Positions 1 through 8,805 of a stretch of DNA of 27,460 nt are shown here, one piece after another. How positions within the stretch are numbered: the stretch's first letter is position 1; each line of letters starts with the position of its first letter. This DNA comes from CAZKUN01 sp964555935 (lineage in GTDB: Bacteria > Armatimonadota > Zipacnadia > Zipacnadales > VGFC01), in assembly GCA_964555935.1 (NCBI GenBank), contig CAZKUN010000113.1:1-27460 (forward strand). The letters are read 5' to 3'. The position numbers and the translations under genes were made by a program. Under the pieces are notes generated by a model that did not search any database, was not told the origin of the DNA, and saw only the letters and a program-made list of their open reading frames with translations.

Positions 1-472
1 TGGGCAGCGCGGTGATCCTGGCACCCTCGAAGCCCTCCATCTCATCTCCCACAATGCGGCACGCCATCGGCAGGTTCACGGCCCAACTGGGTGCGAACTT
101 GGCACTGGAGGGCGAGCCGTTATCCCGCTCGGCCGGGGCCACGTAGATCCAGGCGTTGCGATACGGCGCGGGCGCGGTGTCGTCCTTCGTGCGGCCAATG
201 ACTGTCAGCACCGTCCTCGCCTGGCCTCGCTTCGCCTCGATCAGGAAACTGCCGTCGTCCTGCCGCAGAGACTCGCCGGTCTCCTTGTCCAGAACATCGA
301 TGAGCGTCTTCCCCTCGTCCGTCCACGGACCGTTGTTCACGTGGCACGCCAGACAGTTCTCGCTCCGCCCCAGGATGCCGACGGCCGGAGGATAGGCAGA
401 GGCCGGGACTGCCAGGGCGACTGCGGCAACCACCACTGCCACTCCGATGTACTTGTCGACACTCGCTCTCAT
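1..472 (-). CDS. Secreted single-heme (CXXCH) protein, C-terminus cut by window edge
   Basis: The reading frame is open from an ATG at 472 to position 1 with no stop, so the protein is partial (157 codons visible). A GGGAGGAG SD lies about 8 bases before the ATG. The N-terminus reads as a signal peptide: K7, a hydrophobic run at 9-24 and an ASA cleavage site at 24-26. Right after it comes C40-L-A-C43-H44, one c-type heme attachment site, so the mature protein is probably an exported monoheme cytochrome-like protein. The rest (about 45-157) looks like a soluble beta-rich domain and includes an Asp-Lys-Glu-Thr-Gly turn. I do not recognise a named family for it. It is transcribed divergently from the glycosidase at 767. 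The signal peptide and heme motif are directly visible; electron transfer or a redox-sensing role is inference. Confidence 0.8.
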   Translation of the reverse strand, partial: MRASVDKYIGVAVVVAAVALAVPASAYPPAVGILGRSENCLACHVNNGPWTDEGKTLIDVLDKETGESLRQDDGSFLIEAKRGQARTVLTVIGRTKDDTAPAPYRNAWIYVAPAERDNGSPSSAKFAPSWAVNLPMACRIVGDEMEGFEGARITALP

Positions 473-534
473 CTTCTTGTCTCCTCCCGTGGAACGATCG
501 TCTCGCCGTCAGGTGTGGCTGGAAACTCCCTTGC

Positions 535-563
535 ATCATGCCCACATGGGTGGCAAAAGTCAA
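535..563 (-). promoter_or_regulatory. Candidate sigma70-type promoter for the monoheme protein
   Basis: On the minus strand, TTGACT (558-563) is followed after exactly 17 bases by CATGAT (535-540). These match 5/6 and 4/6 of the consensus hexamers. The site lies about 63 bases upstream of the ATG at 472. The rest of the 294-base gap between the divergent genes (473-766) shows nothing else I can name; the open frames across it lack SD sites and protein-like composition. Confidence 0.45.
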
Positions 564-766
564 ATGCACCCCTATGCGGAGCAGCTTCTCGCGGGGCGGC
601 GAGGGAAGGGCCTGCATCCCCTCACGACTGACGACCCCACATCTCCGTTCCCGGCTTCCGCGAGAAGATGTGCAGGGCTCCGCAGTTCATGTAGTGAAGT
701 CCCGTGGCGTGCGCGTAGCGATTCAGCGAGCATCACCGGCAGCACCGCTCGCGGAAGGGCAGTGGC

Positions 767-3124
767 ATGAGGGATCTGATCAGGACGTGCATGGCGGCGT
801 CACTGCTGATAGGACCCGCGCTGCTCGGAAGCGCGGCCCCGCTGCCGGAGTTCTTCTCGTCGGATCCAGCGCACGATCGCCTGCTGAACGATCTGTTCAT
901 CCGTCATCTGCGAATCGACGTATCGGACACGAGCCTTAAGAAGGCGCCAGGCGTCCCTGTGCCGACCTTCGCCACCTGCACGCTATGGCGCGATTGGGAA
1001 GTGGACGACACGCTGTGGTACGACGCGACGTTGGCGAACTTCCCCAACGAAGACCGCCTCGCGTGTTTCCGAGGAATGCTCGAGACGATCCCGGTGGATC
1101 GATTCGGCTACGTCTTCAGCGCGCACGATGGTCCCGAGCCGCCGCTGGTGGGGCCGCAGTTCTACTTCGGCATGGGGTGGCCGTTCCCCGAGTACGTGCT
1201 GGCGCTCGGCAGCAAATCGGCGGGATGGGAGTGGAACGGTTCGGGTCCCGACGGGTGGACCTTCGAGAACGCGGACACAGAGGTGAAGGACGGCTATCTG
1301 CATGTCCGAGCGTCCGGAGCCCGTCCGCGACTGACGTCTCCCGCGTTCTCGGCGAACTGGTTCCACGCGCCGTTCGTGATGCTCGACATCGCCTACGATG
1401 AACTGGACGACACCGTCGACAAAGCCGACCGCGTCTTTACGCTTCGATGGACCACCGACGAGGAACCGAAATTCTCAGACGAGCGATCCGCCCGCTCCGA
1501 CACTTGGCCTGTGATTCCCGTCGATGAGGTGACGGAGGGCTTCGCGCGGCGTCTGTGGTTACCCATGTACTTGCATCCGGAATGGCGTGGCAAGACCATC
1601 ACCCGCGTTCGGATCGAGCCGCTGTCGGGTGAGGCGCCGCACTCGGTCGCCCTTCGGCTGAATACGGTGCGCCTGGGCTACGACACCCGTCACGCGGTCA
1701 ACAACCCCATTTACGTGCGGGCGTGTGCGCGGAAGTTCTTCTGGGATGGTGACGCCGAGTGGCTGGCGCGGGAACTCCCACGGATGCGCGTGGCGATGGA
1801 ATTCATGCTGACACACATGCAGGCCCGCGAACTGGGCTTGCTCGACCAGTCATTCTTCGTTGGCCATGACGGACTGGGCTGGGAAACACCCACGAAGCGA
1901 CGCATCGGACACGGCATCGGCAGCAACTACTTCGACATCATGCCGATGGGGCCGCGGGACCTGCAGAGCAATGTCATGTATCTGGAGGCAGTGAGGGCGA
2001 TGGCGAGCGTGGAGGCCTATGTTGAGGCCCATCCGGAGGTGGACTCACCCAGGCCGACGGTCACGACGCCGGACGCCGAGGGTATAGTGACTTGCTCTGA
2101 GACCGCAGCCTCGCTGCGGGCCTTGGCGGAGCGGTCTCGGAAGGCCATCCACCGGGAGTTTTGGGACCCGCGGACCCGACGGTACGGCGGCTGGCGAGAC
2201 GTAAACGACGCTCTCCACGACTACGGGTACACGCATTTCAACATGGAGGCGATGGCGGCGGGAGTGCCAGGCGCCGACGCCGCGCGGTCGATCCTGAGCT
2301 GGCTTGACGGATCGCGCGAGGTCGAGGGCGACACGTCCGTCGGGGACGACATCTACCACTGGGAGTTCGCCGCGCGCCTCTCGACAAGACACAACATCCT
2401 CGACTGGGGCTGGGGGCACGCTCGGCCCGCCGCCGAAGGCCAGGAGGGCGACGAGTATAACCAGACGGTGGGAAGCCTGGGGGCGCCCTTCCTGTGGGGC
2501 GGCCAAGTGCAGGATGGAGGCGCGTCGCTGTTCACGACGTTCTTCGACGTGAAGGGGCGCCTTCACTACGGCGACAGGGAGGGGGCTTGGCGCGTCTGGC
2601 GGAGGATGCTGGACCACCACGAGAAGGTGCTGGGCCATGGCGGCCAGGGCCACCGGTTCTATCGCGACTACTACGCCGCCGATCCATCGAGGGGCACCTT
2701 GCAGGGCGGCGGGCCTCCGGGCGGACTGGGTTTGGACGAGGAATTCGTCGAGAGCCTGCTGACGCCCACCGCGTGGGTGACTGCCTGGCTGGGTGTCGCC
2801 GCGCCGGAAGCCGGGGTGATCGAGATCGCTCCCACGCTCCCGGCGGAGCTGAGCGAGATGGGCGTGCGGAGCGTGATCTACCGGCGCAATCGCCTGGACA
2901 TCCGCGTCGAGCGCGACGTTATCGACCTGACCGGTTCTGACATCCCCTCGCCGGAGGCCGGCCAGCTGCGCCTGGTCTTCAGCGGCGCGTCCGGAGCAGG
3001 TGCGACCGTGCTAAGCAACGGACGCCCCGCCGGCGGGACGCTCACGCGGACGGATCAGGGCATCAGCCTCGTAACCGATCTGTCCGCCCGGCGCTTCCAG
3101 TTGGCTCGCACAAGGGGTGGCTGA
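767..3124 (+). CDS. Secreted glycoside hydrolase-like protein, six-hairpin (alpha/alpha)6 type
   Basis: This is a 785-residue exported protein. The signal peptide is MRDLIRTC plus a hydrophobic stretch ending near SAA at 22-24. Residues about 155-300 look like a jelly-roll/carbohydrate-binding insert (alternating beta pattern, WTFENA start). Residues about 310-690 carry helix pairs and aromatic-acid motifs typical of six-hairpin glycosidases: VGHDGLGW, DWGWGHARP and EYNQTVGS. The C-terminal part, about 695-785, resembles the small beta-domain that closes GH78/GH65-like enzymes (IEIAPTLP followed by a strand-rich segment). The ATG at 767 is preceded by GGAAGGG. Substrate cannot be read from sequence; alpha-L-rhamnosidase (GH78-like) or a related exo-glycosidase is possible. 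It stands alone on its strand, divergent from the heme protein. Confidence 0.65.
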   Translation: MRDLIRTCMAASLLIGPALLGSAAPLPEFFSSDPAHDRLLNDLFIRHLRIDVSDTSLKKAPGVPVPTFATCTLWRDWEVDDTLWYDATLANFPNEDRLACFRGMLETIPVDRFGYVFSAHDGPEPPLVGPQFYFGMGWPFPEYVLALGSKSAGWEWNGSGPDGWTFENADTEVKDGYLHVRASGARPRLTSPAFSANWFHAPFVMLDIAYDELDDTVDKADRVFTLRWTTDEEPKFSDERSARSDTWPVIPVDEVTEGFARRLWLPMYLHPEWRGKTITRVRIEPLSGEAPHSVALRLNTVRLGYDTRHAVNNPIYVRACARKFFWDGDAEWLARELPRMRVAMEFMLTHMQARELGLLDQSFFVGHDGLGWETPTKRRIGHGIGSNYFDIMPMGPRDLQSNVMYLEAVRAMASVEAYVEAHPEVDSPRPTVTTPDAEGIVTCSETAASLRALAERSRKAIHREFWDPRTRRYGGWRDVNDALHDYGYTHFNMEAMAAGVPGADAARSILSWLDGSREVEGDTSVGDDIYHWEFAARLSTRHNILDWGWGHARPAAEGQEGDEYNQTVGSLGAPFLWGGQVQDGGASLFTTFFDVKGRLHYGDREGAWRVWRRMLDHHEKVLGHGGQGHRFYRDYYAADPSRGTLQGGGPPGGLGLDEEFVESLLTPTAWVTAWLGVAAPEAGVIEIAPTLPAELSEMGVRSVIYRRNRLDIRVERDVIDLTGSDIPSPEAGQLRLVFSGASGAGATVLSNGRPAGGTLTRTDQGISLVTDLSARRFQLARTRGG

Positions 3125-3342
3125 GATGCCCCGCCGGCGCGTGCCGCAACACATCCGCACCAGGTATTTTGATGCGGGATGGCGAAGTTGAAACCAACGC
3201 GCCGCGAGAACCGTCCGTATTACTATGGATGCCTCGTTGGTCAGACCTGTAGGGTTGGGGCGCGCAGCAACGACGACATAGCGGGCGGAACGAGGGGTTC
3301 CGGCACGCGGACTACATTACTGGGGATGGGAAGTGAAGCGCG

Positions 3343-3798
3343 ATGCTTGATTACCTCCAGACGGCGATACTGAAACTCATGGGGGAACAGCCCCTCATGA
3401 TGGGGCTGTGGGTCGGATTTGCCTCGATGTTGATCCTACTGCGAGCCCGCGTCCATCGGTTCCGCAAGATGGGCGAGTTCCGCCTCTTTGGCACCTCCGC
3501 AATCATGGGGGTAACGATACCCCTGGCAACGTGGGCCATGGCTAGGTTCATCGTGACCCAACTGCACGGTCCCGTGGGGCAGGTCATCCTGGTTTTGACC
3601 GTGCCCGTGATCATCATCCTTGTGTTCGTGCTGACCGTCACGCTGGTGCAGAAGTTCATCGGCGCCGACGCGGAGACGGCGATGCAATTATCGTGGCCGA
3701 TCACGCTAGTCACGTATGTCGTTCCGCTCGCGCTGTGCTTCTTGCTCTCGCTCTTCCAGGACAGGTGGCTGGCGACCGGCGAGACTACGTACTACTGA
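3343..3798 (+). CDS. Small integral membrane protein, unknown function
   Basis: This is a 151-residue protein with about four predicted transmembrane helices: near 15-35 (LMMGLWVGFASMLILL), 48-68, 77-103 (a Val/Ile/Leu-rich run) and 118-140. Short charged loops (RARVHRFRKMGEFR and KFIGADAET) separate the helices. No family motif or catalytic residue was recognised. A GGAAGTGAA stretch lies 5-13 bases before the ATG. The 218-base gap before it (3125-3342) holds only a weak 64-codon frame with no SD, so this gene probably has its own promoter there. It ends convergently with the oxidoreductase at 3875. Its function is unknown and cannot be inferred from its neighbours. Confidence 0.65.
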   Translation: MLDYLQTAILKLMGEQPLMMGLWVGFASMLILLRARVHRFRKMGEFRLFGTSAIMGVTIPLATWAMARFIVTQLHGPVGQVILVLTVPVIIILVFVLTVTLVQKFIGADAETAMQLSWPITLVTYVVPLALCFLLSLFQDRWLATGETTYY

Positions 3799-3814
3799 GG
3801 GCGAGCGTGGATAT

Positions 3815-3836
3815 GCACCGGCGAGGGCGCCGGTGC
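3815..3836. terminator. Perfect stem-loop between convergent genes
   Basis: GCACCGGCG and CGCCGGTGC form a perfect 9-bp stem with a 4-base loop (AGGG). The element lies 17 bases after the stop of the membrane protein and 38 bases from the stop of the opposing oxidoreductase gene. This position suits a bidirectional terminator. No T-run follows on either side, so intrinsic termination is not certain. Confidence 0.5.
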
Positions 3837-3874
3837 TACGCGATCGTGAGAGCGTTGACAGAACGACGACTCGT

Positions 3875-4861
3875 CTACAGAGCCGTGGACTCCCCCCGCT
3901 GGGCCGCGTCGCGGATCTTCAGGCAGATCTCGCTCATCCGAAAAGCGTCCACCTGCGAGACGCCGAACGGCTCGCCGCTCTGAAGCGCCCCCACGTACTG
4001 CACGAACATCTGCTCCGTCTTGGGTAGAGGCAGCTCCTCGGGCCCCACCTCCTCCATAATCAGCGTGACCGTCTTGCCGCGGGTGGCCTCGATGACGCCC
4101 TCGCTCCCGGCGATGCGTAGGCGATCATCGCCGTGTGTCGGAGCCGCTGCCGGCCGGCAGTAATCGAGGCGCGCCGACGCGGAGCCGCCATTGTCAAGTC
4201 TCAGCGCTACCGATGCGTTGTCTTCCATGTCGCGGATGTCGGGGTGACCCGTGTTGCCCTGGTAGGCCATCGCGCTCGTGAACTCGCGCCCGGTGGTCCA
4301 GCGGATGAGGTCGAGCGCATGAATCCCGATGAACGGGATGATCCCGCTGAATGTATCGTTGCTGCGCTGCCACTCGGGGCGGTTTCCGAGCCGATACGAC
4401 TTCTGCATCGTCGCCAGCACCACTTCGCCGATCTTGCCGGCGCGGATCGTGTCGTGAATGAGACGATAGGCCGGCTCAAAGCGCATGGTGAGGAGCATCG
4501 AGAGACGCACGTCGGCGGCCTCAACGGCGGCGCGGATGGCATCCAGTTGGTCGAGGGTCATCGCCAGAGGTTTTTCGCTCAGGATATGGCATCCCGCCTC
4601 GGCACACGCGATGAGTTGCGCGGCGCGGGGACCATCGGCATCGGCGACGCCGACGATGTCGAGGTCATTCTCCGCGAGCATGTCGCGCCACTCGGCGTAG
4701 CGCTTCGTCTCCTCATCGGCCGAAGCCCACTTCGGCACTCCCTCCAACGCGCCCGCGTTGTCTTCAGCAACCGCCGCGAGACGGACGTCGTCCATCGCCT
4801 GGATTCCGCCGAGGATGGTGCCCTGGTGACCCTTCAGCCCGATGATCCCAACGTTTAGCAT
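3875..4861 (-). CDS. Gfo/Idh/MocA-family NAD(P)-dependent oxidoreductase
   Basis: This is a 328-residue cytoplasmic dehydrogenase. The N-terminal Rossmann domain starts MLNVGIIGLKGHQG (a glycine-rich loop at 5-14, looser than the usual GxGxxG). The family signature EKP is at 96-98, with K97 the conserved lysine. The C-terminal domain carries the H-x-x-D catalytic pattern at H181/D184. Members oxidise or reduce sugars, inositols or related polyols. The frame extends upstream to 4948, but the added 29 residues are polar and unlike the family. The ATG at 4861 has a GAGGGG SD 7 bases away, so I chose that start. It is divergent from the glycosidase at 4987, with a shared 125-base gap, which suggests a role in processing sugars released by secreted enzymes. 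The substrate is unknown. Confidence 0.88.
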   Translation of the reverse strand: MLNVGIIGLKGHQGTILGGIQAMDDVRLAAVAEDNAGALEGVPKWASADEETKRYAEWRDMLAENDLDIVGVADADGPRAAQLIACAEAGCHILSEKPLAMTLDQLDAIRAAVEAADVRLSMLLTMRFEPAYRLIHDTIRAGKIGEVVLATMQKSYRLGNRPEWQRSNDTFSGIIPFIGIHALDLIRWTTGREFTSAMAYQGNTGHPDIRDMEDNASVALRLDNGGSASARLDYCRPAAAPTHGDDRLRIAGSEGVIEATRGKTVTLIMEEVGPEELPLPKTEQMFVQYVGALQSGEPFGVSQVDAFRMSEICLKIRDAAQRGESTAL

Positions 4862-4986
4862 GGCAGAACCCCTCGCCCGATCTGATTGCCCAGCATCAGC
4901 GTCCGGCTTCCCCGGCGCCGATGTGTCTTCCTCCGCAGGGACGATCATCCGCGTGGCGAATGCTCTCCATCCGAGGTGAGACCGAT

Positions 4987-7620
4987 ATGAGATGGATACC
5001 GCTCCTCCTGAGTGGCGCGCTGGCGGCCCACGCAGACATTCCCCAGGCCACGTTCCATCTGTCCTTCGATGACGGTCTGACGCCGGAGATCGGCGCGGCC
5101 GGAGCGGAGGCGACCGTGGAAGGGGATGTGAGCTTCGTCGAGGGACGCGAGGGGGATGCGCTCTTCGTTCCGGAGGGCTCCCAAGTTTCGTTCCCGACGG
5201 AGGGGCACATCAACGCACGCGAGGGCACGGTAGCGCTCTGGGTCAAGCGCTCGCCGCCGGAAGGCCGCCCCCAGTTCGCGCGCCTATTCGACATGACCAG
5301 TGACGCCGATCCGCGGAACGCCCTTTGGCTGATCTACCCGAATCACACGCTGATGTACGGAGCCGTGTGGGCGGATGGCGAGAACCACATTCCGTGGCCG
5401 ATGGGAGACGCATCCGTGCGCGAAGATGAGTGGCAGCACCTGGCGATCACGTGGGGGCCGAGCGGCGCGACGTTCTATGTGAACGGCGTGACGCTGACGG
5501 CGACCAGCGAGATGCCCGAACTCACCGACGTCGCGGAGCAGTTCTATATTGCCGGCGAGAAAGACAATATCTACGCCGCCTGCGCGCCGATTGATGAGTT
5601 CTACATCTTCGACAGCGAGCTGCGGAGCCACGAGCTGTTTGAGTTGGCGGGACGGGCCCCGGCCCACGACCTCACGGCCCAGAACTGGATCCGGAATCCG
5701 TCGTTTGAGATCGGGCTGAGGCCCTGGCAGACACGCCTGTGGGCGGCGGCGGGCAGCGAAGTGCGCATCGACGACTCCGAGGCGCATGGCGGCACGCGCT
5801 CGCTGCTAATCGATCGCACGGCGGACGCGGCCGAGTGGTGGGGTACGGTGTGGCTATTTGGTCCGTGGCTGCACCTGCAGCGACGCGAGGAAGTGACGCT
5901 CTCCGCCTGGGTCAAGACGGACCAGCCGGGCGTGCAGGTGCAAATGGGCGTCCAACGCGGCGCTGAGGGTCGAGCCGTTCAGAGCCCCGCTCCCATCGCG
6001 ACCTACGAGACCTTCAACGTCGGGACCGAGTGGCAGCAGGTCACGCTGACCCAAGAGCTGCCGATCAGCTACAAGGACGGCTATCGCCCGAGAATCACGG
6101 TGACGGGCAAGCAGTGCAAGGTGTGGATCGATGACGTGCGGATGGCTCTGTCGAGCACCGACTTGGTCGGCGATCCGCCGACGGAGATCGGCCTGTCTTC
6201 CGCCGACGAGACAACGACCCATGGCATCGGTAGCGAGGCAAGCGTGCTGGTGCATGTGTGGCCTCCGGAGGGAGACGAGGAAGACCACCCCGCCAGCGTG
6301 GTCGTTACCGATCCAACGGGGGCGATCATTGCCGAGACGGACGTGCGGGCGAAGTATGGCGAGGCGACGTCCGTTCCCTCATTCACTGCCGCGCGCCCCG
6401 GGCACTACACGGTGACGGCCACGGCGGGCGAGTTGAGCGATTCGCTGACCATAGCCGCGATACGCGACCACGCAGGCACGCCTGCGCCAAAGACAAGCCC
6501 ATTCGGCGCGCATGGAGGCGGACACGAGGCCGCCCGCCGCGTCGGTCTAAGCCAGTACCGCGATGTGAGCGGACTGACGTGGCGATGGATCGAGCGGAAG
6601 GATGGCGAGTGGCTGACAGACGGACGCCAGGACGCCTACGCGGAACGCGGCGAACTCGGATTCAGCAACTGCGGGACGATCGCCGACGCTCCCGAGTGGG
6701 CGGCGCGTGAGGGTGGCGGACTCATCCCGGCGGATCTCGACCGCTGGCGTGGATATGTCCGGCGGATCATCACTGAGTTCAAGCCCCGGATGGATATCTG
6801 GGAAGTGTGGAACGAGCCCGACCTGAAGGGCATCTTTCAGGAGCAACCGGAGTTGTACGTGGAGCTGCTGAAGATCGCCCGCGAAGTGCAGCAGGAGGTC
6901 CATCCGGAGGCGCAGCTCGCCGGTCTCTGCGCGGCGGGAATAACGGACCGCGCCTTCGAGTGGATGGAAAGCGTCATGGAACTCGGAGCCATGGACCACA
7001 TGGACATCCTGGCGTGGCATCCCTACTACCACGACCTCCCGGAGAAGGGCTACGCGGAGAGCCTGGACCGGATCAACGAGTTGATGGACAAGTACGGCGG
7101 ACGCAAGCCGATGATCTTCACCGAATTCGGCACGAGCGGCGTAAGCGACTGGGACCTGTACATCCCATGGGCTGCCGATGGGTGGCGGAAGTGGGATGAG
7201 ACCGAGCAGGCCGCAATCCTCGTCCGCCAATGCGCGATGGGCTTGGCGAGCGGCGCCGTGAAGCTCTACTGGTACCAGTGGAACGAGGAGCGGCTTCAGA
7301 CCGGGCCTGACACCTTCGGTCTGGTCCGCGCGGACACGTACCAGACGCCGAAACTAGCCGCGATCGCGTACAGCCAGATGGTGTGGGCGCTCGAGGCCGC
7401 AGACCTCCCACCGAAGCAGTTGACCATGCCCGAGGCGCAGCAATGGGGGTATGAATTCACGACCCCACGCGGAACGACACGGGTCCTGTGGAGTGCCGAA
7501 GGCGAGTCCGATTTCGCGCTGCCCGAGGGGGCTCGTATCGTCGATCTGTGGGGCAACGAAGTGCCGGGCGGAGACACGATTACGCTGACCGGCGAGCCGG
7601 TCTACGTGCATGATCCATAG
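4987..7620 (+). CDS. Secreted multidomain glycosidase: LamG, CBM, Ig-like, clan GH-A (GH39/GH5-like) barrel
   Basis: This is an 877-residue exported enzyme. A signal peptide (MRWIPLLLSGALAAHA) is followed by a LamG/concanavalin-type domain at about 20-225, beginning with the typical FHLSFDDG and containing WQHLAITW. A jelly-roll CBM4/9-like domain follows at about 235-390 (NWIRNPSFE to KVWIDDVRMAL), then an Ig-like strand-rich segment at about 400-500. The C-terminal (beta/alpha)8 barrel, about 510-800, carries VWNEP with E610 as likely acid/base and IFTEFG with E713 as likely nucleophile. This is the spacing and context of retaining clan GH-A enzymes such as GH39 or GH5. A small beta domain closes the protein. 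The ATG at 4987 follows a GAGGTGAG SD; an in-frame upstream extension to 4921 would bury the signal peptide. The exact substrate is not determinable. Confidence 0.85.
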   Translation: MRWIPLLLSGALAAHADIPQATFHLSFDDGLTPEIGAAGAEATVEGDVSFVEGREGDALFVPEGSQVSFPTEGHINAREGTVALWVKRSPPEGRPQFARLFDMTSDADPRNALWLIYPNHTLMYGAVWADGENHIPWPMGDASVREDEWQHLAITWGPSGATFYVNGVTLTATSEMPELTDVAEQFYIAGEKDNIYAACAPIDEFYIFDSELRSHELFELAGRAPAHDLTAQNWIRNPSFEIGLRPWQTRLWAAAGSEVRIDDSEAHGGTRSLLIDRTADAAEWWGTVWLFGPWLHLQRREEVTLSAWVKTDQPGVQVQMGVQRGAEGRAVQSPAPIATYETFNVGTEWQQVTLTQELPISYKDGYRPRITVTGKQCKVWIDDVRMALSSTDLVGDPPTEIGLSSADETTTHGIGSEASVLVHVWPPEGDEEDHPASVVVTDPTGAIIAETDVRAKYGEATSVPSFTAARPGHYTVTATAGELSDSLTIAAIRDHAGTPAPKTSPFGAHGGGHEAARRVGLSQYRDVSGLTWRWIERKDGEWLTDGRQDAYAERGELGFSNCGTIADAPEWAAREGGGLIPADLDRWRGYVRRIITEFKPRMDIWEVWNEPDLKGIFQEQPELYVELLKIAREVQQEVHPEAQLAGLCAAGITDRAFEWMESVMELGAMDHMDILAWHPYYHDLPEKGYAESLDRINELMDKYGGRKPMIFTEFGTSGVSDWDLYIPWAADGWRKWDETEQAAILVRQCAMGLASGAVKLYWYQWNEERLQTGPDTFGLVRADTYQTPKLAAIAYSQMVWALEAADLPPKQLTMPEAQQWGYEFTTPRGTTRVLWSAEGESDFALPEGARIVDLWGNEVPGGDTITLTGEPVYVHDP

Positions 7621-7637
7621 GCCACGTTTGGCCCACC

Positions 7638-7665
7638 TTGGCGCGCGTTGACAGCGCGAAGCCAA
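7638..7665 (+). terminator. Imperfect hairpin downstream of the GH-A glycosidase
   Basis: TTGGC pairs with GCCAA and, across a small internal loop, CGCG pairs with CGCG around a 7-base loop. The hairpin starts 18 bases after the stop codon. Only a mildly T-rich tail follows. It overlaps the -35 element of the downstream promoter candidate, so termination is a weak inference. Confidence 0.3.
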
Positions 7666-7677
7666 TCAGTTTATCAT
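7648..7677 (+). promoter_or_regulatory. Strong sigma70-type promoter before the homocysteine methyltransferase
   Basis: A perfect -35 hexamer, TTGACA (7648-7653), is separated by 18 bases from TATCAT (7672-7677), a 5/6 match to the -10 consensus. It sits 67 bases upstream of the ATG at 7745. It is the best-matching promoter I can see by eye in this GC-rich window. Confidence 0.6.
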
Positions 7678-7744
7678 TGGCCGTCTCACACCTCGCGCCG
7701 GCGCGGGGACTGCCCCTTTGCGTTTCCAGGAAGGCGCCTTTCGC

Positions 7745-8635
7745 ATGAGTGATCCCGCTTGCCGTGACATTCTCGCCCTCCTACGTGAACGCCCGCTTCT
7801 GACCGAGGGCGCGATGGGCACGATGCTGGACAAGAAGGGCCTGGCAGCGCGCAACACGGCCGAGCGAAACCTCACGCATCCGGAGGTCGTCGGCGAGATC
7901 CACCGCGAGTACCTCGAGGCCGGATCAGATATCTTCTGGGCCAACAGTTTCGTCGCCAACCGGCACATGCTGGAAGCGGCGGGGCTCGCGGACCGCACGG
8001 CCGAGGCTCAGCGCGCATCCATGCAGATCGTGCGCGATGCGGTCGGGTTCGATCACCCCTGCGGAGCCAACGTAGGGCCCACGGGCGGTGTCATGGAGCC
8101 ATACGGCACCGTGACGCGGGACGAGGTCATCGCCGTCTACCGCGAGCAGTTCGAGAACATCCTACCGGAGGGTCCCGATTTCATCATCTTCGAGACCTTC
8201 GAGGTGCTCGAAGAACTCGAAGCTGCGTTCGAGGCCCTGGCGGAGTTCGACGTCGACCTGCCGAAGATCGCATGTGTCAGTTTCTCATCGCCGAACGGGC
8301 GCTCTTCGTGGGGCGTCGACGGCAAGACGGCGGTGGAGAGAATGACGGCTTGCGGCGCGGACGTTGTCGGCACGAACTGCGGCCATCTTGATGGCCTTCG
8401 CATTGGCGTCAAGGACATGCTCGATAGCACTGACCTGCCCGTCCACGCCGAGCCCAATGCCGGCGTGCCCGAACTGATCCAGGGCGAGACGGTCTTCCGC
8501 GGGACGCCTGAGGAGCAGGCCGATATCACGCGCGAGCTGCTTCGAATGGGCGCGCGGATCGTGGGCGGATGCTGCGGCACCACGCCCGAGCATATCGCGG
8601 CGGCTGCCAAGGTCGTCCGCGGATTCGCCAAGTAG
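7745..8635 (+). CDS. Homocysteine S-methyltransferase, stand-alone MetH-type/BHMT domain
   Basis: This is a 296-residue cytoplasmic enzyme that transfers a methyl group to homocysteine to make methionine. The barrel begins with the family motif TEGAMGTML. The zinc ligands are in place: C212 in GTNCG, and the pair C276/C277 in GGCCGTTPEH. The length equals the homocysteine-binding module alone; there are no folate, cobalamin or reactivation modules of full MetH. The methyl donor could be betaine, S-methylmethionine, or methyl-B12 delivered by partner subunits. A TTG 27 bases upstream keeps the frame open, but the ATG at 7745 has AGGAAGG 10 bases before it and begins a family-like N-terminus. 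It is followed by 170 bases without a gene, then gcvH, so a one-carbon metabolism theme is plausible. Confidence 0.88.
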   Translation: MSDPACRDILALLRERPLLTEGAMGTMLDKKGLAARNTAERNLTHPEVVGEIHREYLEAGSDIFWANSFVANRHMLEAAGLADRTAEAQRASMQIVRDAVGFDHPCGANVGPTGGVMEPYGTVTRDEVIAVYREQFENILPEGPDFIIFETFEVLEELEAAFEALAEFDVDLPKIACVSFSSPNGRSSWGVDGKTAVERMTACGADVVGTNCGHLDGLRIGVKDMLDSTDLPVHAEPNAGVPELIQGETVFRGTPEEQADITRELLRMGARIVGGCCGTTPEHIAAAAKVVRGFAK

Positions 8636-8805
8636 CGCGACCATGGGGACGCTTCAGTCTGGCGAGTAAAGTTGCGCAGCAGCAGCGCCGCTGAAAAAGA
8701 ATCGGTCGAACCCGTTGACGGACTGGGCGGGATGGGATAAGAAAGATAACGTGGGTCCGTCGCCCGTGCGGCGCCCGCGAGTTTGGTGCAAGGAGGCGTA
8801 ACCGA

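Noticed and set aside
120..939. Several overlapping frames at 120-939 on both strands
   Set aside because: Those over 1-472 are shadows of the heme protein. The others have Arg/Ser/Pro-rich composition and no SD.
3179..3373. 64-codon frame before the small membrane protein
   Set aside because: No SD, low-complexity basic composition, and it runs into the start of a better supported gene.
4133..4858. 241-codon plus-strand frame opposite the oxidoreductase
   Set aside because: Complete antisense overlap with a gene carrying clear family motifs; Arg/Val/Ala-rich shadow.
3875..4948. Longer start for the oxidoreductase at 4948
   Set aside because: The extra 29 residues are unlike the family, and a good SD precedes the internal ATG at 4861.
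8636..8805. Possible glycine riboswitch before gcvH
   Set aside because: The conserved glycine aptamer blocks are not seen; only a weak promoter-like box and GC-rich stretches are present.
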